From Streptomyces sp. NBC_00287 (GTDB lineage Bacteria; Actinomycetota; Actinomycetes; Streptomycetales; Streptomycetaceae), in assembly GCF_036173105.1 (NCBI RefSeq), contig NZ_CP108053.1:9176001-9240000 (forward strand): a stretch of DNA of 64,000 bases, in the 5' to 3' direction. Below are positions 44,522 through 52,234 of this stretch, one piece after another; the stretch's first letter is position 1; the number at the start of each line of letters is the position of its first letter. Both the position numbers and the translations under genes were made by a program. The notes beneath the pieces are model-generated. The model made no database searches. It was not told where the DNA came from and saw only the letters and a program-made list of their open reading frames with translations.

Positions 44522-44535
44522 GTAAGCGCGCTCAC
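44522..44535 (-). promoter_or_regulatory. CRP/FNR-type palindrome before the MauE-radical SAM operon
   Basis: GTAAGCGCGCTCAC, one base from the perfect GTGAGCGCGCTCAC at 47386-47399. It fits GTRA-N6-TCAC and lies 36 bp before the MauE start, a position for regulation of the promoter. Confidence 0.65.
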
Positions 44536-44627
44536 CGAACCTCTCGCTCGGCCCAGGGACGATCGATGGTGCGCAGCGGTGTTCGCCGCCGCGCGAGCCC
44601 GCGTCCCGAGGAATCGGGAGGTGCCGG

Positions 44628-45225
44628 GTGAACGGTCAGCAAGGCGACCGCCCGCGACGGCGGCAGGCCATCAAGGGGCGCGCGGGAGTGATCGGTGCGG
44701 CCACAGTCCTGCTCGTCGGCGGGGGCGTCATCGGCCGGCAGAGGTCAGCGGCCCGTTGAAGGGCACCCGGCTGGACACCGTCCCCTGGTGTGGATCACGT
44801 GGAAGCAGTGGCGCATCGCCCATCCCGGCACGGAGGTGCTGTCCACTGACACCGGCGCGCTGCGCAGCAACGGCAGCGCCCGTACGGCGCCTACGACTCC
44901 TATCAGGACCGGGGCGGCTACTACGTGAAGGGCCGGCCGATCTTCCCCGTCCTGGCCAGCAGCGACTGCTTCGGCGACAAGGACGTCGTCATCGGGGGCC
45001 GGGCAGCAACCGGCGGCTGGCCATCGACAAGGACCTCGCCCGCACACAGCGCCTCGTACGAGCACGGGTCGACGGCACGCAGGTGGAGGCACGCGGGGCG
45101 ACTACCTGGGCGCCACGCACGTCGTCCAGCGCTCAGGCAGGCGCCTGCGTCAAGCCGGTGACACCGGCGAAGCGGCAGCGCCCACACCCCCTGCTGTCCC
45201 GGACACGCAATGACCAAGAGCGTCA
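44628..45225 (+). pseudogene. DUF3179-domain protein, multiply frameshifted
   Basis: Pieces of one protein appear in order but in different frames: a membrane anchor near 44690-44730 (GVIGAATVLLVGGGVIG), WITWKQWRIAHPGTEVLSTDTG near 44808, YGAYDSYQDRGGYYVKGRPIFPVL near 44885-44955, then AIDKDLARTQRLVRARVDGTQVEARG near 45020-45100. WxxWxxxHPxTxVLS and the YDSY/PLFPV-type blocks are DUF3179 hallmarks. At least three shifts make it non-functional. Confidence 0.72.
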
Positions 45226-45347
45226 CGCACGGTTGATCAAGCAGGGCACCTCACACCGACCGCCGCCACCGCTGACGCCGGTCGGTGAGGTCGCGGCGGT
45301 TGGCGCATTGGCCGACCGCCGCAACGGTTCACGACTGAGAAGGGTGC

Positions 45348-45995
45348 TCAGGCGAGAGCGTCCAGGGCGGCGAGGACGTCGGCCGGTTCGGCGCGGGCGG
45401 TGTAATCGGTGTCGACGAAGGCCCAGCGGATCGTGCCCGCGCGGTCGATCACGTAGGTCGCGGGGACGGGCAGGGTGCGCGGGTGGCCGGCGTTGGACCG
45501 GTGAAGGTCGATGCCGAATCCTTCGTAGACGGCCGCCAGGTCCTCGGGCAGGTCGAAGGCGAGACCGTACTGCTTGGCGGTGTCGCACCCGACGTCGCTC
45601 AGCACGTCGAACGCCAGCTCGTTCTTCTCCGCGAACGTGAGGGACTCATCGGGGATCTGCGGGGAGAGGGCCACCAGGCGAGCACCACGGGCAGTGATGT
45701 CGTCGTGGTGCTGCTGCAGGGAGCGAAGCGCGATGTTGCAGTAGGGACACCAGGCGCCGCGGTAGAAGGTCAGCACCACCGGACCCTGGGCCAGCAGTTC
45801 GTCCAGACCGATCGTCCGCCCGGTCGCGGAGGGCAGGACGAAGGACGGGGCCTTGGCGCCTGTGGCCAGGGCGCGGTCGGCCTGGCCGGAGGCGGCCAGA
45901 TCCTCGGCGGCCCGCTGCATGACGGCCCTGATGCCTGCGGGGATCTGCTCCTGACGGCTTGCGTAGAAGGCGCGCAGCTCGGCGTTGACGCTCAT
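45348..45995 (-). CDS. Peroxiredoxin-like protein (AhpC/TSA)
   Basis: 215-residue thioredoxin-fold protein that probably reduces peroxides in the cytoplasm. The active site is GAWCPYCNIAL, with peroxidatic Cys83 and a second Cys86 (CxxC). VVLTFYRG, LVALSPQIPDESLTF and PVPATYVIDRAGTIRWAFVD are family blocks. It is divergent from a TetR gene, with an almost perfect inverted repeat close to its own start. Confidence 0.88.
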   Translation of the reverse strand: MSVNAELRAFYASRQEQIPAGIRAVMQRAAEDLAASGQADRALATGAKAPSFVLPSATGRTIGLDELLAQGPVVLTFYRGAWCPYCNIALRSLQQHHDDITARGARLVALSPQIPDESLTFAEKNELAFDVLSDVGCDTAKQYGLAFDLPEDLAAVYEGFGIDLHRSNAGHPRTLPVPATYVIDRAGTIRWAFVDTDYTARAEPADVLAALDALA

Positions 45996-46012
45996 GAATC
46001 TTCCCTCCGAAA

Positions 46013-46036
46013 ATCTTGGAACGGTCGTTTCAAGAT
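46013..46036. promoter_or_regulatory. TetR-type operator between peroxiredoxin and TetR genes
   Basis: ATCTTGGAACG (46013-46023) and CGTTTCAAGAT (46026-46036) form an 11-bp inverted repeat with one mismatch and a 2-base centre. A related half-site CGGTTCAAGAT recurs at 46089-46099 near the TetR start. Such placement allows one repressor to control both genes. Confidence 0.7.
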
Positions 46037-46113
46037 AGAGGTTCGAGTGCAGTCCACGTCAACGCCCGAGGCGGTATCCTGGAATTCTCGGTTCAAGATG
46101 GGCGGGATGAGGC

Positions 46114-46713
46114 ATGCCGGACGTCAAGCACTTCGACCCGGACGCCGTCCTGGACACGGTGGTCCGGCTGTTCTGGCGGCAGGGCGCGGCCACCACCGGC
46201 ATCCAGGACATCGTGGGGGCGACCGGGCTCAACCGCTCCAGCCTCTACGCGACCTTCGGCGGCAAGCAGGAGCTGTACCGCGCCGCCCTCGAACGCTACG
46301 TCGAGCTCCGCTCCCGCCCGACCCTCGGCAGGCTCACCGAGGACGACCGCGGGCTGCCGGCCGTTGCAGAGTTCTTCGACACACTGATCGACACCCGCTG
46401 TACGGGCGAGCACGCCCAATGGGGCTGCATGATCTCCAACGCCCACGCGGGCACCGAGAACAACGACCCCGCAGTGCGCGCCATCCTCGACCGCCAGCAC
46501 CGGCGACTGCGCGACGCCCTGCACGCTGCGCTCCTCACGGCTCAGCGGCAGCGGCAGCTCGGTAAGGGCGCGGACCCTGGGTGCGCGGCCGACATGCTGG
46601 CCCTCCTGGCACATGGCGTGAACCTGCGCTCCCGCGCCGGGGCGGACGCACAGGAACTGCGGAGAACCGTCACGGCGTCGATCGAAGCAGCGACCGGCAC
46701 GGCCGGAACCTGA
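46114..46713 (+). CDS. TetR-family regulator divergent from peroxiredoxin
   Basis: 199 residues. The helix-turn-helix region is VLDTVVRLFWRQGAATTGIQDIVGATGLNRSSLYATFGGKQEL; the C-terminal domain includes GCMISNAHAG, typical of the AcuR/YcdC-like branch whose cysteine can sense electrophiles. It is likely a repressor of the divergent peroxiredoxin, responding to reactive species. Confidence 0.86.
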   Translation: MPDVKHFDPDAVLDTVVRLFWRQGAATTGIQDIVGATGLNRSSLYATFGGKQELYRAALERYVELRSRPTLGRLTEDDRGLPAVAEFFDTLIDTRCTGEHAQWGCMISNAHAGTENNDPAVRAILDRQHRRLRDALHAALLTAQRQRQLGKGADPGCAADMLALLAHGVNLRSRAGADAQELRRTVTASIEAATGTAGT

Positions 46714-46747
46714 CGCGACCTGGACTCCGGCCCGGCCGGTCTGCCGC

Positions 46748-47317
46748 TCATCCCAGGGCCGCGCGCCGCTCCGCTTCCTCCTTGACCGCCGTCAGCGTGG
46801 CCGCGACGGTCGCCTCCCAGCGCGGGGCGACCGCACCGCCCCACCACTGGCCCAGCGCCCACAGGTCGGTGCCCAACTTGCCGCGGTACACGAGCCGGGT
46901 GCCCGCCTGCTCCTCGGTGAGTTCGAACGTCTCGGTGACCGCCGGGACGGGCCCGCGCACCAGGCGGAAGTCGACCCGCTCCGGCCTGACGAACCGCACG
47001 GTCTCCACCGTCGTCGCCGTCAGCCGTCCGCCCGCGACGGGGGTACGGTGCGCGGCGAGGACCATGTCGCTGCCCTGCTCCAGCACCGTGACCTTCTCCC
47101 GCATGGCCCGGGTCGCCCGGCCGAGATAGGGCTGAGCGATCACGTCGAAGACCGTCTCGCGCGGTGCGGCGATATCGACGCTTCGCGGGCCGAGCGGTCG
47201 CGTGCGCCGGCCCACCCCGAGATCGAGCGGCACCGCGCCGGTCACCAGCCCCAGATACCCGGCCGCCACGCCCGTACCGACCGCGGTCACCGCCGCCAGA
47301 GCACCGATCCGCACCAT
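46748..47317 (-). CDS. SRPBCC-family protein with N-terminal membrane anchor
   Basis: 189 residues. One hydrophobic segment (ALAAVTAVGTGVAAGYLGLVTG) anchors a START/Bet v1-like domain from about residue 45 (SVDIAAPRETVFDVIAQPYLG). Such domains bind hydrophobic ligands including lipids. It converges with the TetR gene and is divergent from a CDP-alcohol phosphatidyltransferase, with a perfect CRP-type palindrome between them. Confidence 0.8.
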   Translation of the reverse strand: MVRIGALAAVTAVGTGVAAGYLGLVTGAVPLDLGVGRRTRPLGPRSVDIAAPRETVFDVIAQPYLGRATRAMREKVTVLEQGSDMVLAAHRTPVAGGRLTATTVETVRFVRPERVDFRLVRGPVPAVTETFELTEEQAGTRLVYRGKLGTDLWALGQWWGGAVAPRWEATVAATLTAVKEEAERRAALG

Positions 47318-47384
47318 AGTCCCGACCTCTCCGTACGTCCGTCCCCGTCTCCGTCCGACGCTAGGCCCGGCACACCTGCCGATC

Positions 47385-47400
47385 GGTGAGCGCGCTCACC
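47385..47400. promoter_or_regulatory. Perfect CRP/FNR-type palindrome in a divergent promoter
   Basis: GGTGAGCGCGCTCACC is a perfect 16-bp palindrome (GTGA-N6-TCAC core). It lies 68 bp before the SRPBCC start and 62 bp before the CDP-alcohol transferase start and matches the sites at 44522 and 41549. Confidence 0.7.
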
Positions 47401-47461
47401 TTCCTCCCGGCGCGTCGCGCTCTACCCTGAGCCCGAGCCTGGTGCTGGAGGACGGAGGAGC

Positions 47462-48133
47462 GTGGAGCACGTATCCGACATGGCCGACAGCCGCGCCGCG
47501 ACCAACGCGCTGCTGGCCGGCCTGCGCGAAGACAACCTCGCCCCGGGCGCCGCCGTACGCTTCCTCGGGCAAGCCGCACACCGGTCGCTGCGCCAGGCCG
47601 CACACCGCCCGCGGGCCCTGGCCGAACTCACCGTCCTGCACGGCGTCCTGTACGCACTGGCGACCGGCAGACGGCCCGGACGGCGCTGGGTGGCCACCAG
47701 CTGGGCCCTCACCGTCCTGCACCTGGGGCTGCTGGAGCACCGCACCCGCCTTGCCACGGCAGACATCCTGACGCTGACGCGCGCCAACCTCCCAGCCCTG
47801 CCCGGCGGGGCCGGCCGTGCCTCCGGGGTGGTGGCGGTCGGTCTGGATCTCGCCGACGGGCGCCTCGCCCGCAGGCACGGTACGACCTCCCCCTTCGGCG
47901 ACTACGCCGATGCCCTCGCCGACGCCGCCTACTGGACGTGGCTCACCCTGCGCCACGAACCCAGCCGCACCGTACGGATGGCGGCGGTCGCCTCCTGGGC
48001 GCTCCCCGTCGCCACAGTCACCGGCCTTGCGCTGCGCCGCGGCACCATGCCCGAGCGGCCCCGCCCTGTCCTCCTCCGCCCCGCCGCCGCGCTTCAGGCC
48101 GTCGTCGCCCTGCGGCACCTCACGCGCCGCTGA
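47462..48133 (+). CDS. CDP-alcohol phosphatidyltransferase family protein
   Basis: 223-residue membrane enzyme. The full catalytic motif DGxxAR-x8-GxxxDxxxD is present as DGRLARRHGTTSPFGDYADALAD near residues 130-152, so it should be active in moving a phosphatidyl or related group from a CDP-alcohol, making a phospholipid. About 5 hydrophobic segments surround it. GTG 47462 follows GGAGG at good distance; ATG 47480 is an alternative. The acceptor alcohol is unknown. Confidence 0.87.
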   Translation: MEHVSDMADSRAATNALLAGLREDNLAPGAAVRFLGQAAHRSLRQAAHRPRALAELTVLHGVLYALATGRRPGRRWVATSWALTVLHLGLLEHRTRLATADILTLTRANLPALPGGAGRASGVVAVGLDLADGRLARRHGTTSPFGDYADALADAAYWTWLTLRHEPSRTVRMAAVASWALPVATVTGLALRRGTMPERPRPVLLRPAAALQAVVALRHLTRR

Positions 48134-48310
48134 CCCGCTTGGTCGTGCCCTCCACGCGTACGCCCCGCCAGAACGCCACGGTCCTTGATCTTCCGCACCA
48201 GTAATAGTTGCCCTCGACGATCACCGTGCGGGGGGTCTCCGCGATCACTTTTCCGTTCCACACATCGAGGACCTGGACTTCGCCTGTCTCCGCGGCCGCC
48301 TGAACGCGGG
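48120..48310 (-). pseudogene. DUF427-like remnant
   Basis: The leftward frame reads VQVLDVWNGKVIAETPRTVI then VEGNYYWCGRSR; WNGKVIAET and VEGNYY resemble the DUF427 fold. There is no start codon or ribosome site and the C-terminus runs into the end of the CDP-alcohol transferase gene. Probably a truncated relic; identity is tentative. Confidence 0.4.
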
Positions 48311-48465
48311 AGCGGTTCTGTGCTGTTCCCTGCCGCTGGGATGCCCTCTCGGGACAGGAGATCAGGTGTCCAGTGCGAGTGCGTTCCTGGCGTGCGCGGC
48401 GGATTCCTCCGGGGGCGGCGCGTTCTCCAGGCTCCGTTGCCGGGCCGGGCGAAGCGTTCTTGTGC

Positions 48466-48960
48466 CTAGTTCTTGCGGACGGTTGCGACGTCGAACGCTG
48501 TTCCGTGCATGACGACGTAGACGCCCGGTGGGAGTGTTCTGGCGGCGAGGACCGCGGAACTGAGGTTGAAGGCGGCGTCGCTGTGGCTCATGGCCGCCGG
48601 CTGCAGGGCTCCGGTGAGGACGACGGTCTTGTCGTCGGTGCGGCCGATGTGCTTGAGCAGGTGTCGGCCGGTCTCCGGCATGGTGTCGGTGCCGTGGGTG
48701 ATGACGACGGCCGCGCCGGGCGGGCAGCCGTCGACCAGTTCGGCGAGGCGGTCACGGTCCTCAGAGGTGAGGTCGGGGCTGTCCTTGGTCAGGACGGGGA
48801 CGATTGTGTGGCCGGTGACGCCTGCCCGATCCAGCAGTTCACCGGCTGCGGGCGGCCCGATCTCCATCTCTCCCTGCAGGGCGTAGATCTTGTCGATGCT
48901 GCCGCCGGTGGTCAGGACGTAGACCTGCGATTCGTCGGCGCTCGGCGTGTGCCCGGTCAT
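48466..48960 (-). CDS. Short asparaginase-domain protein
   Basis: 164 residues matching only the N-terminal catalytic half of L-asparaginase. The first active-site Thr is in VYVLTTGGSIDKIY and the second block is AVVITHGTDTMPETGRHL with the Thr-Asp pair. Normal asparaginases are about 330 residues; the stop at 48466 is clean and the gene overlaps RidA (ATGA), so the short form seems settled rather than recently broken. It may act as a dimer on small amides, or be non-catalytic. Confidence 0.82.
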   Translation of the reverse strand: MTGHTPSADESQVYVLTTGGSIDKIYALQGEMEIGPPAAGELLDRAGVTGHTIVPVLTKDSPDLTSEDRDRLAELVDGCPPGAAVVITHGTDTMPETGRHLLKHIGRTDDKTVVLTGALQPAAMSHSDAAFNLSSAVLAARTLPPGVYVVMHGTAFDVATVRKN

Positions 48961-49391
48961 TCCTGGCCGTCCGCGTCGACGGCTGCGACGGCCTGGACCT
49001 CCACAGCCGCGCCGTAGTGCAGGCTGCGCACACCGGCGACCGCGCGGGCGGGCCGGTACGAGCCCAGCCATTCGGCATAGATCGTGTCGAACTCGGGCCA
49101 CTGGTCGATGTCGGTGACGTAGACAGTCACGGAGAGCAGGTGCTCGCGATCCGTACCGGCTGCCGTCAGGCAGTTGTCGAGGTTGCGCAGGACCATCCGC
49201 GCCTGGGTCGCGAACGGCGCGTCCGTCGCGGGCGTACCGTCCGCGTCGAGCGGGAGCTGGCCGGATATGTGGGCGACGCCGTTGTGGACCGCGACGTGCG
49301 AGTAGTGGCCGAGCGGGGCAATCATGGCGGTGCTGTTGGCCAGGCGGATGCTGCTGGAGCCGGTCGTCCGGTGGGTCGGAGGGTTGGTCAT
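48957..49391 (-). CDS. RidA-family protein
   Basis: 144-residue Rid/YER057c/UK114 protein that hydrolyses reactive enamine/imine intermediates released by PLP-dependent lyases. The typical parts are YSHVAVHNGVAHISGQLPLD, QARMVLRNLDNCLTAAG and SVTVYVTDIDQWPEFDTIYAEW. The usual ligand-binding Arg appears in SYRPARAVAG near residue 115. It sits in the operon of a PLP lyase, matching the known role. Confidence 0.87.
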   Translation of the reverse strand: MTNPPTHRTTGSSSIRLANSTAMIAPLGHYSHVAVHNGVAHISGQLPLDADGTPATDAPFATQARMVLRNLDNCLTAAGTDREHLLSVTVYVTDIDQWPEFDTIYAEWLGSYRPARAVAGVRSLHYGAAVEVQAVAAVDADGQE

Positions 49392-49443
49392 GGTGCTACT
49401 TCCTCGGTCACAACAGGGTTGTTCTGGCGGGTACTTGGGGTGG

Positions 49444-50109
49444 CTACTTCGTGTAGTTGTAGACGGTCGCCCGGGAGACGCCGAGCCGGTCGGCGATGAG
49501 CTGCGCGGAACTCCGGGTCTCGAAGAACCCCTCGCGATGCAGCTGCCGGACCAGTTCGCGCTTCTGGTCGCGGTTGAGGCCGCGGGGGGTGCTGGAGCGC
49601 TTGGCGGCGAAGGAGTCGATGGCCGACCGGAGTTCGCGTCCGGTGCGGTCGCGCAGCGTTTCCAGGGCCTCACCCCGGTGTTCGACGTCCGTGGTGACGA
49701 GGTTGGCCAGGGTCAGCGCCAGCGGGGACAGCGTGCTGACGTCCAGGTTCAGGCAGAGGGCTGCGACGTAACGCCCGTCGGCGTTCTTGATGCCGATCGA
49801 GGTGCTCTTGGCCGGGCGTCCGTCGGGGAACTGGTTGCTGTAGTTCTGGATGACGCTGGGGTAGTCGGGGTCCGCGATGCGGCGCAGCCCCAGTTCGGTG
49901 GCGGAGTCGCCGACTTGGCGCCCGGACAGGTTGTTCTCGATGGCGCGGATGGCGCTGTCGGGCCGGCGCAGGTCGTGCAGGACGACTTCGCACAGGCCCG
50001 GGAACATGCGCCCGATGGCGACGGCGATGCGCTCGGCTTCCCGTACGAGGTGCTCGTCCTCCTGTACGGGGTATTCGTCCGTGAGATCGTCTTCGGAGGG
50101 GTGTGCCAT
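49444..50109 (-). CDS. YheO/DauR-like PAS-HTH regulator
   Basis: 221 residues. An N-terminal YheO-like PAS domain (about 25-135; CEVVLHDLRRPDSAIRAIENN, GRPAKSTSIGIKNADGRYVAALCLN) precedes a C-terminal helix-turn-helix of HTH_22 type (GFFETRSSAQLIADRLGVSRATVYNYTK) ending at the terminus. DauR of this family represses D-arginine catabolism. ATG 50109 has GGAAAGGAGAG upstream. It lies between the PLP lyase and RidA genes and should be autoregulatory. Confidence 0.87.
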   Translation of the reverse strand: MAHPSEDDLTDEYPVQEDEHLVREAERIAVAIGRMFPGLCEVVLHDLRRPDSAIRAIENNLSGRQVGDSATELGLRRIADPDYPSVIQNYSNQFPDGRPAKSTSIGIKNADGRYVAALCLNLDVSTLSPLALTLANLVTTDVEHRGEALETLRDRTGRELRSAIDSFAAKRSSTPRGLNRDQKRELVRQLHREGFFETRSSAQLIADRLGVSRATVYNYTK

Positions 50110-50134
50110 CGCGCTCTCCTTTCCTGGCACGGGC

Positions 50135-51292
50135 TCAGGCGGCGGGCCCGGCGAACACCGAGGCCATCTTCTCGGCGGACTTCAGCCCCGCACCGGTGAG
50201 CACCACCACGGTCGTCTCGCCCGGCGCGATGTCGCCCGTGGCGATGAAGTGGTCGAGGGTCGCCGCGGCGACGCTGCTGGTCGGCTCGGCGAACAGGCCT
50301 CGCGCGCTCAGTGCGCGGACCGCGGCGTGGATCTCCGTCTCCGGGACGGCGTAGGCGGCGCCGTCGGAGCGGCGGATGGCGTCCACCGCCTCGGGCAGCC
50401 GGACCGGGTGGGCGATGGACGCGCCCTCGGCGATCGTCGGTACCCGCTCGCCGCGCTTGGCCGGGTCGATGCCGTTGAACGTGTCGGCAATGGTCGCCCA
50501 GTGCTCGGGCTGCCCGACGAACAGGCGCGGGCGCCTGGCGATCTGGCCGGCGTCGAGCAGCTCGCCGAAGGCGATGTCGCACCCGATGATGTTGCTGCCC
50601 GCCCCGGCCACCAGGACGACGTTGTCGGGCGCAGTGAAGCCGAGGGACTCCCACATCTCGTAGGCGATGGTCTTGGTGCCCTGGATGAACATGGGGTGCC
50701 AGTTGTGGCTGGCGTAGGGGATCTGCTCCGACTGGCGGATCGCCTCGTCCGAGACCTCGTCGCGGGTGCCGCCCACGAGTTCGATCTCCGCCCCGTAGGC
50801 GCGGGCCTGGAGGATCTTGGCCTCCGAGGTGGCGGCGGGAACGATGATCTTGGCGCGGATGCCGGCAGCGGCGGCGTAGGCGGCTACCGCGGAACCGCCG
50901 TTGCCCGAACTGTCCTCGAGTACGCGGTCGGCACCGTGTGCCGCGAGGTGGGACATCATCACCGATACGCCCCGGTCCTTGAAACTGGAGGTCGGATTGA
51001 ACCACTCCAGCTTGAAGTGGACGCGGCGGCCGGCCCAGTCGACCGGGACCATCGGCGTACACCCTTCGCCCAGGCTCACCCGGCGGGCGGCCGGGACGGG
51101 CAGGGCCGCGTGGTAGCGCCACAGGGACCGTTCGGCGGTGTCGATCTGCTCGGGACGCAGGCCCGGCAGTGCACTGACGGCGAGCGGGCTGCCGTTCTCG
51201 CCCCGCCAGCGGGGGTCGTCCAGGGAGTAGCGCTTTCCGGACCGGTCGTACAGGTCGGGGGCGGTGACGGCTGAGTGCTGTTCGGCGTTCAT
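50135..51292 (-). CDS. PLP-dependent threonine synthase/dehydratase-like lyase
   Basis: 385-residue fold type II PLP enzyme. The PLP lysine is in NPTSSFKDRGVSVMM near residue 103, the substrate Ser/Asn loop is EDSSGNGGSAVAAYAAAAG near residue 130 and the phosphate-binding glycines VLVAGAGSNIIG lie near 245. It resembles threonine synthase and D/L-amino acid ammonia-lyases. With RidA and an asparaginase-like gene in the operon, an amino acid deamination is more likely than threonine synthesis. It is the first gene of the operon. Confidence 0.85.
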   Translation of the reverse strand: MNAEQHSAVTAPDLYDRSGKRYSLDDPRWRGENGSPLAVSALPGLRPEQIDTAERSLWRYHAALPVPAARRVSLGEGCTPMVPVDWAGRRVHFKLEWFNPTSSFKDRGVSVMMSHLAAHGADRVLEDSSGNGGSAVAAYAAAAGIRAKIIVPAATSEAKILQARAYGAEIELVGGTRDEVSDEAIRQSEQIPYASHNWHPMFIQGTKTIAYEMWESLGFTAPDNVVLVAGAGSNIIGCDIAFGELLDAGQIARRPRLFVGQPEHWATIADTFNGIDPAKRGERVPTIAEGASIAHPVRLPEAVDAIRRSDGAAYAVPETEIHAAVRALSARGLFAEPTSSVAAATLDHFIATGDIAPGETTVVVLTGAGLKSAEKMASVFAGPAA

Positions 51293-52234
51293 GGACGGTT
51301 CCGGCTTCTCCTCGCTCGACGTGCTGTCGCTGGGTCTCACGACCCGGCTGGCACCCTGCCATCCCCAGGTTAGATGAACTTTCCAGATATAAACAGCAAG
51401 TCTAACCGCTCGTCGATGCGCCGCACTGCGCCGACCGGGAGCTGACCGAAGCCGACGAGGTTCAGCAGAGTGATCCGGGCTGGGACGGTGAGCAGCTCCG
51501 ACTGCGCTGGCTGCGGGGCCTCCCGTGTGGCAACTTCCTCGCGGTCGGCCATCCGCATCAGCTCGACCGGCTACGGCAATGCGCAGCTCGAGCACTTGAA
51601 GCGCATCGCCGACGCGCTCGCCGTCACCTTCCCCTTCGAGCCGATCCGGGAAGCCGTGGGGCTGCAGGGCGCCGCATCCGCGGAAAGATTGTGGGCAACT
51701 TTCAAAAGCGTCACCGCGCGACCCGTCCGCAGCGCCGTTCACTCCGGATCGGTCTGATCGGCAGCGACGACTTCCCCGCCGAGGCCAAGCGCCAAGCCGC
51801 CCGCGACCTCACCTCCGCAGCAGCCGTCGGCGCCCTCACCGTCGTGGGCACCTCACATTTCTGTTCCCACGAGGTTCGTCCTTGCACCGGGGTCCCCGAA
51901 GCGGCCTTCACGTCACGGAGCCGGCGTGTCTGCTGCAGAAGCAGGCATGTGCAGCCGATCGGCGAGTTTGACCCAGGCAACACCTCCTACGGTCCCCGCC
52001 CGCCTCGGGGCAGATCTCCCCGCGACGCGTGACGATGCAGCCGCGGACCGGCAACTGCCTTCACCGCCCGCCGGGATCCCCAGTGCCGGCGGCGGCCCCA
52101 GCGCCCACGCCCGCGCAGAGGGTCACAGTGGGCCGGCGCCTGTCCTGCGTCAGTGAGCGCAGGGCTGAACGTTTACGCTCGGTGCCTGGCGCGGAGATGA
52201 TCGCGCCCGGTGAGTTTCAACGGGGGAGTGTGCG
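51293..52234. other. Gene-poor stretch with degraded sequence
   Basis: About 940 bp. The first 120 bp hold the PLP operon promoter region and the inverted repeat at 51368-51407. Short protein-like pieces occur later, for example QLEHLKRIADALAVTF near 51580 and GSDDFPAEAKRQAARDLTSA near 51760, in different frames and without starts. I cannot assign them; they look like fragments of decayed genes. Confidence 0.4.
51368..51407 (-). promoter_or_regulatory. Inverted repeat flanking an AT-rich promoter region
   Basis: GGTTAGA (51368-51374) and TCTAACC (51401-51407) are exact complements around a 26-base AT-rich segment, 76 bp before the PLP lyase start. It is the best candidate operator for the YheO/DauR-like regulator of this operon. 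Confidence 0.5.

Noticed and set aside
51470..51757. A short plus-strand frame with QLEHLKRIADALAV, reminiscent of a regulator
   Set aside because: Only a short segment looks protein-like, without start or full helix-turn-helix; treated as degraded sequence.
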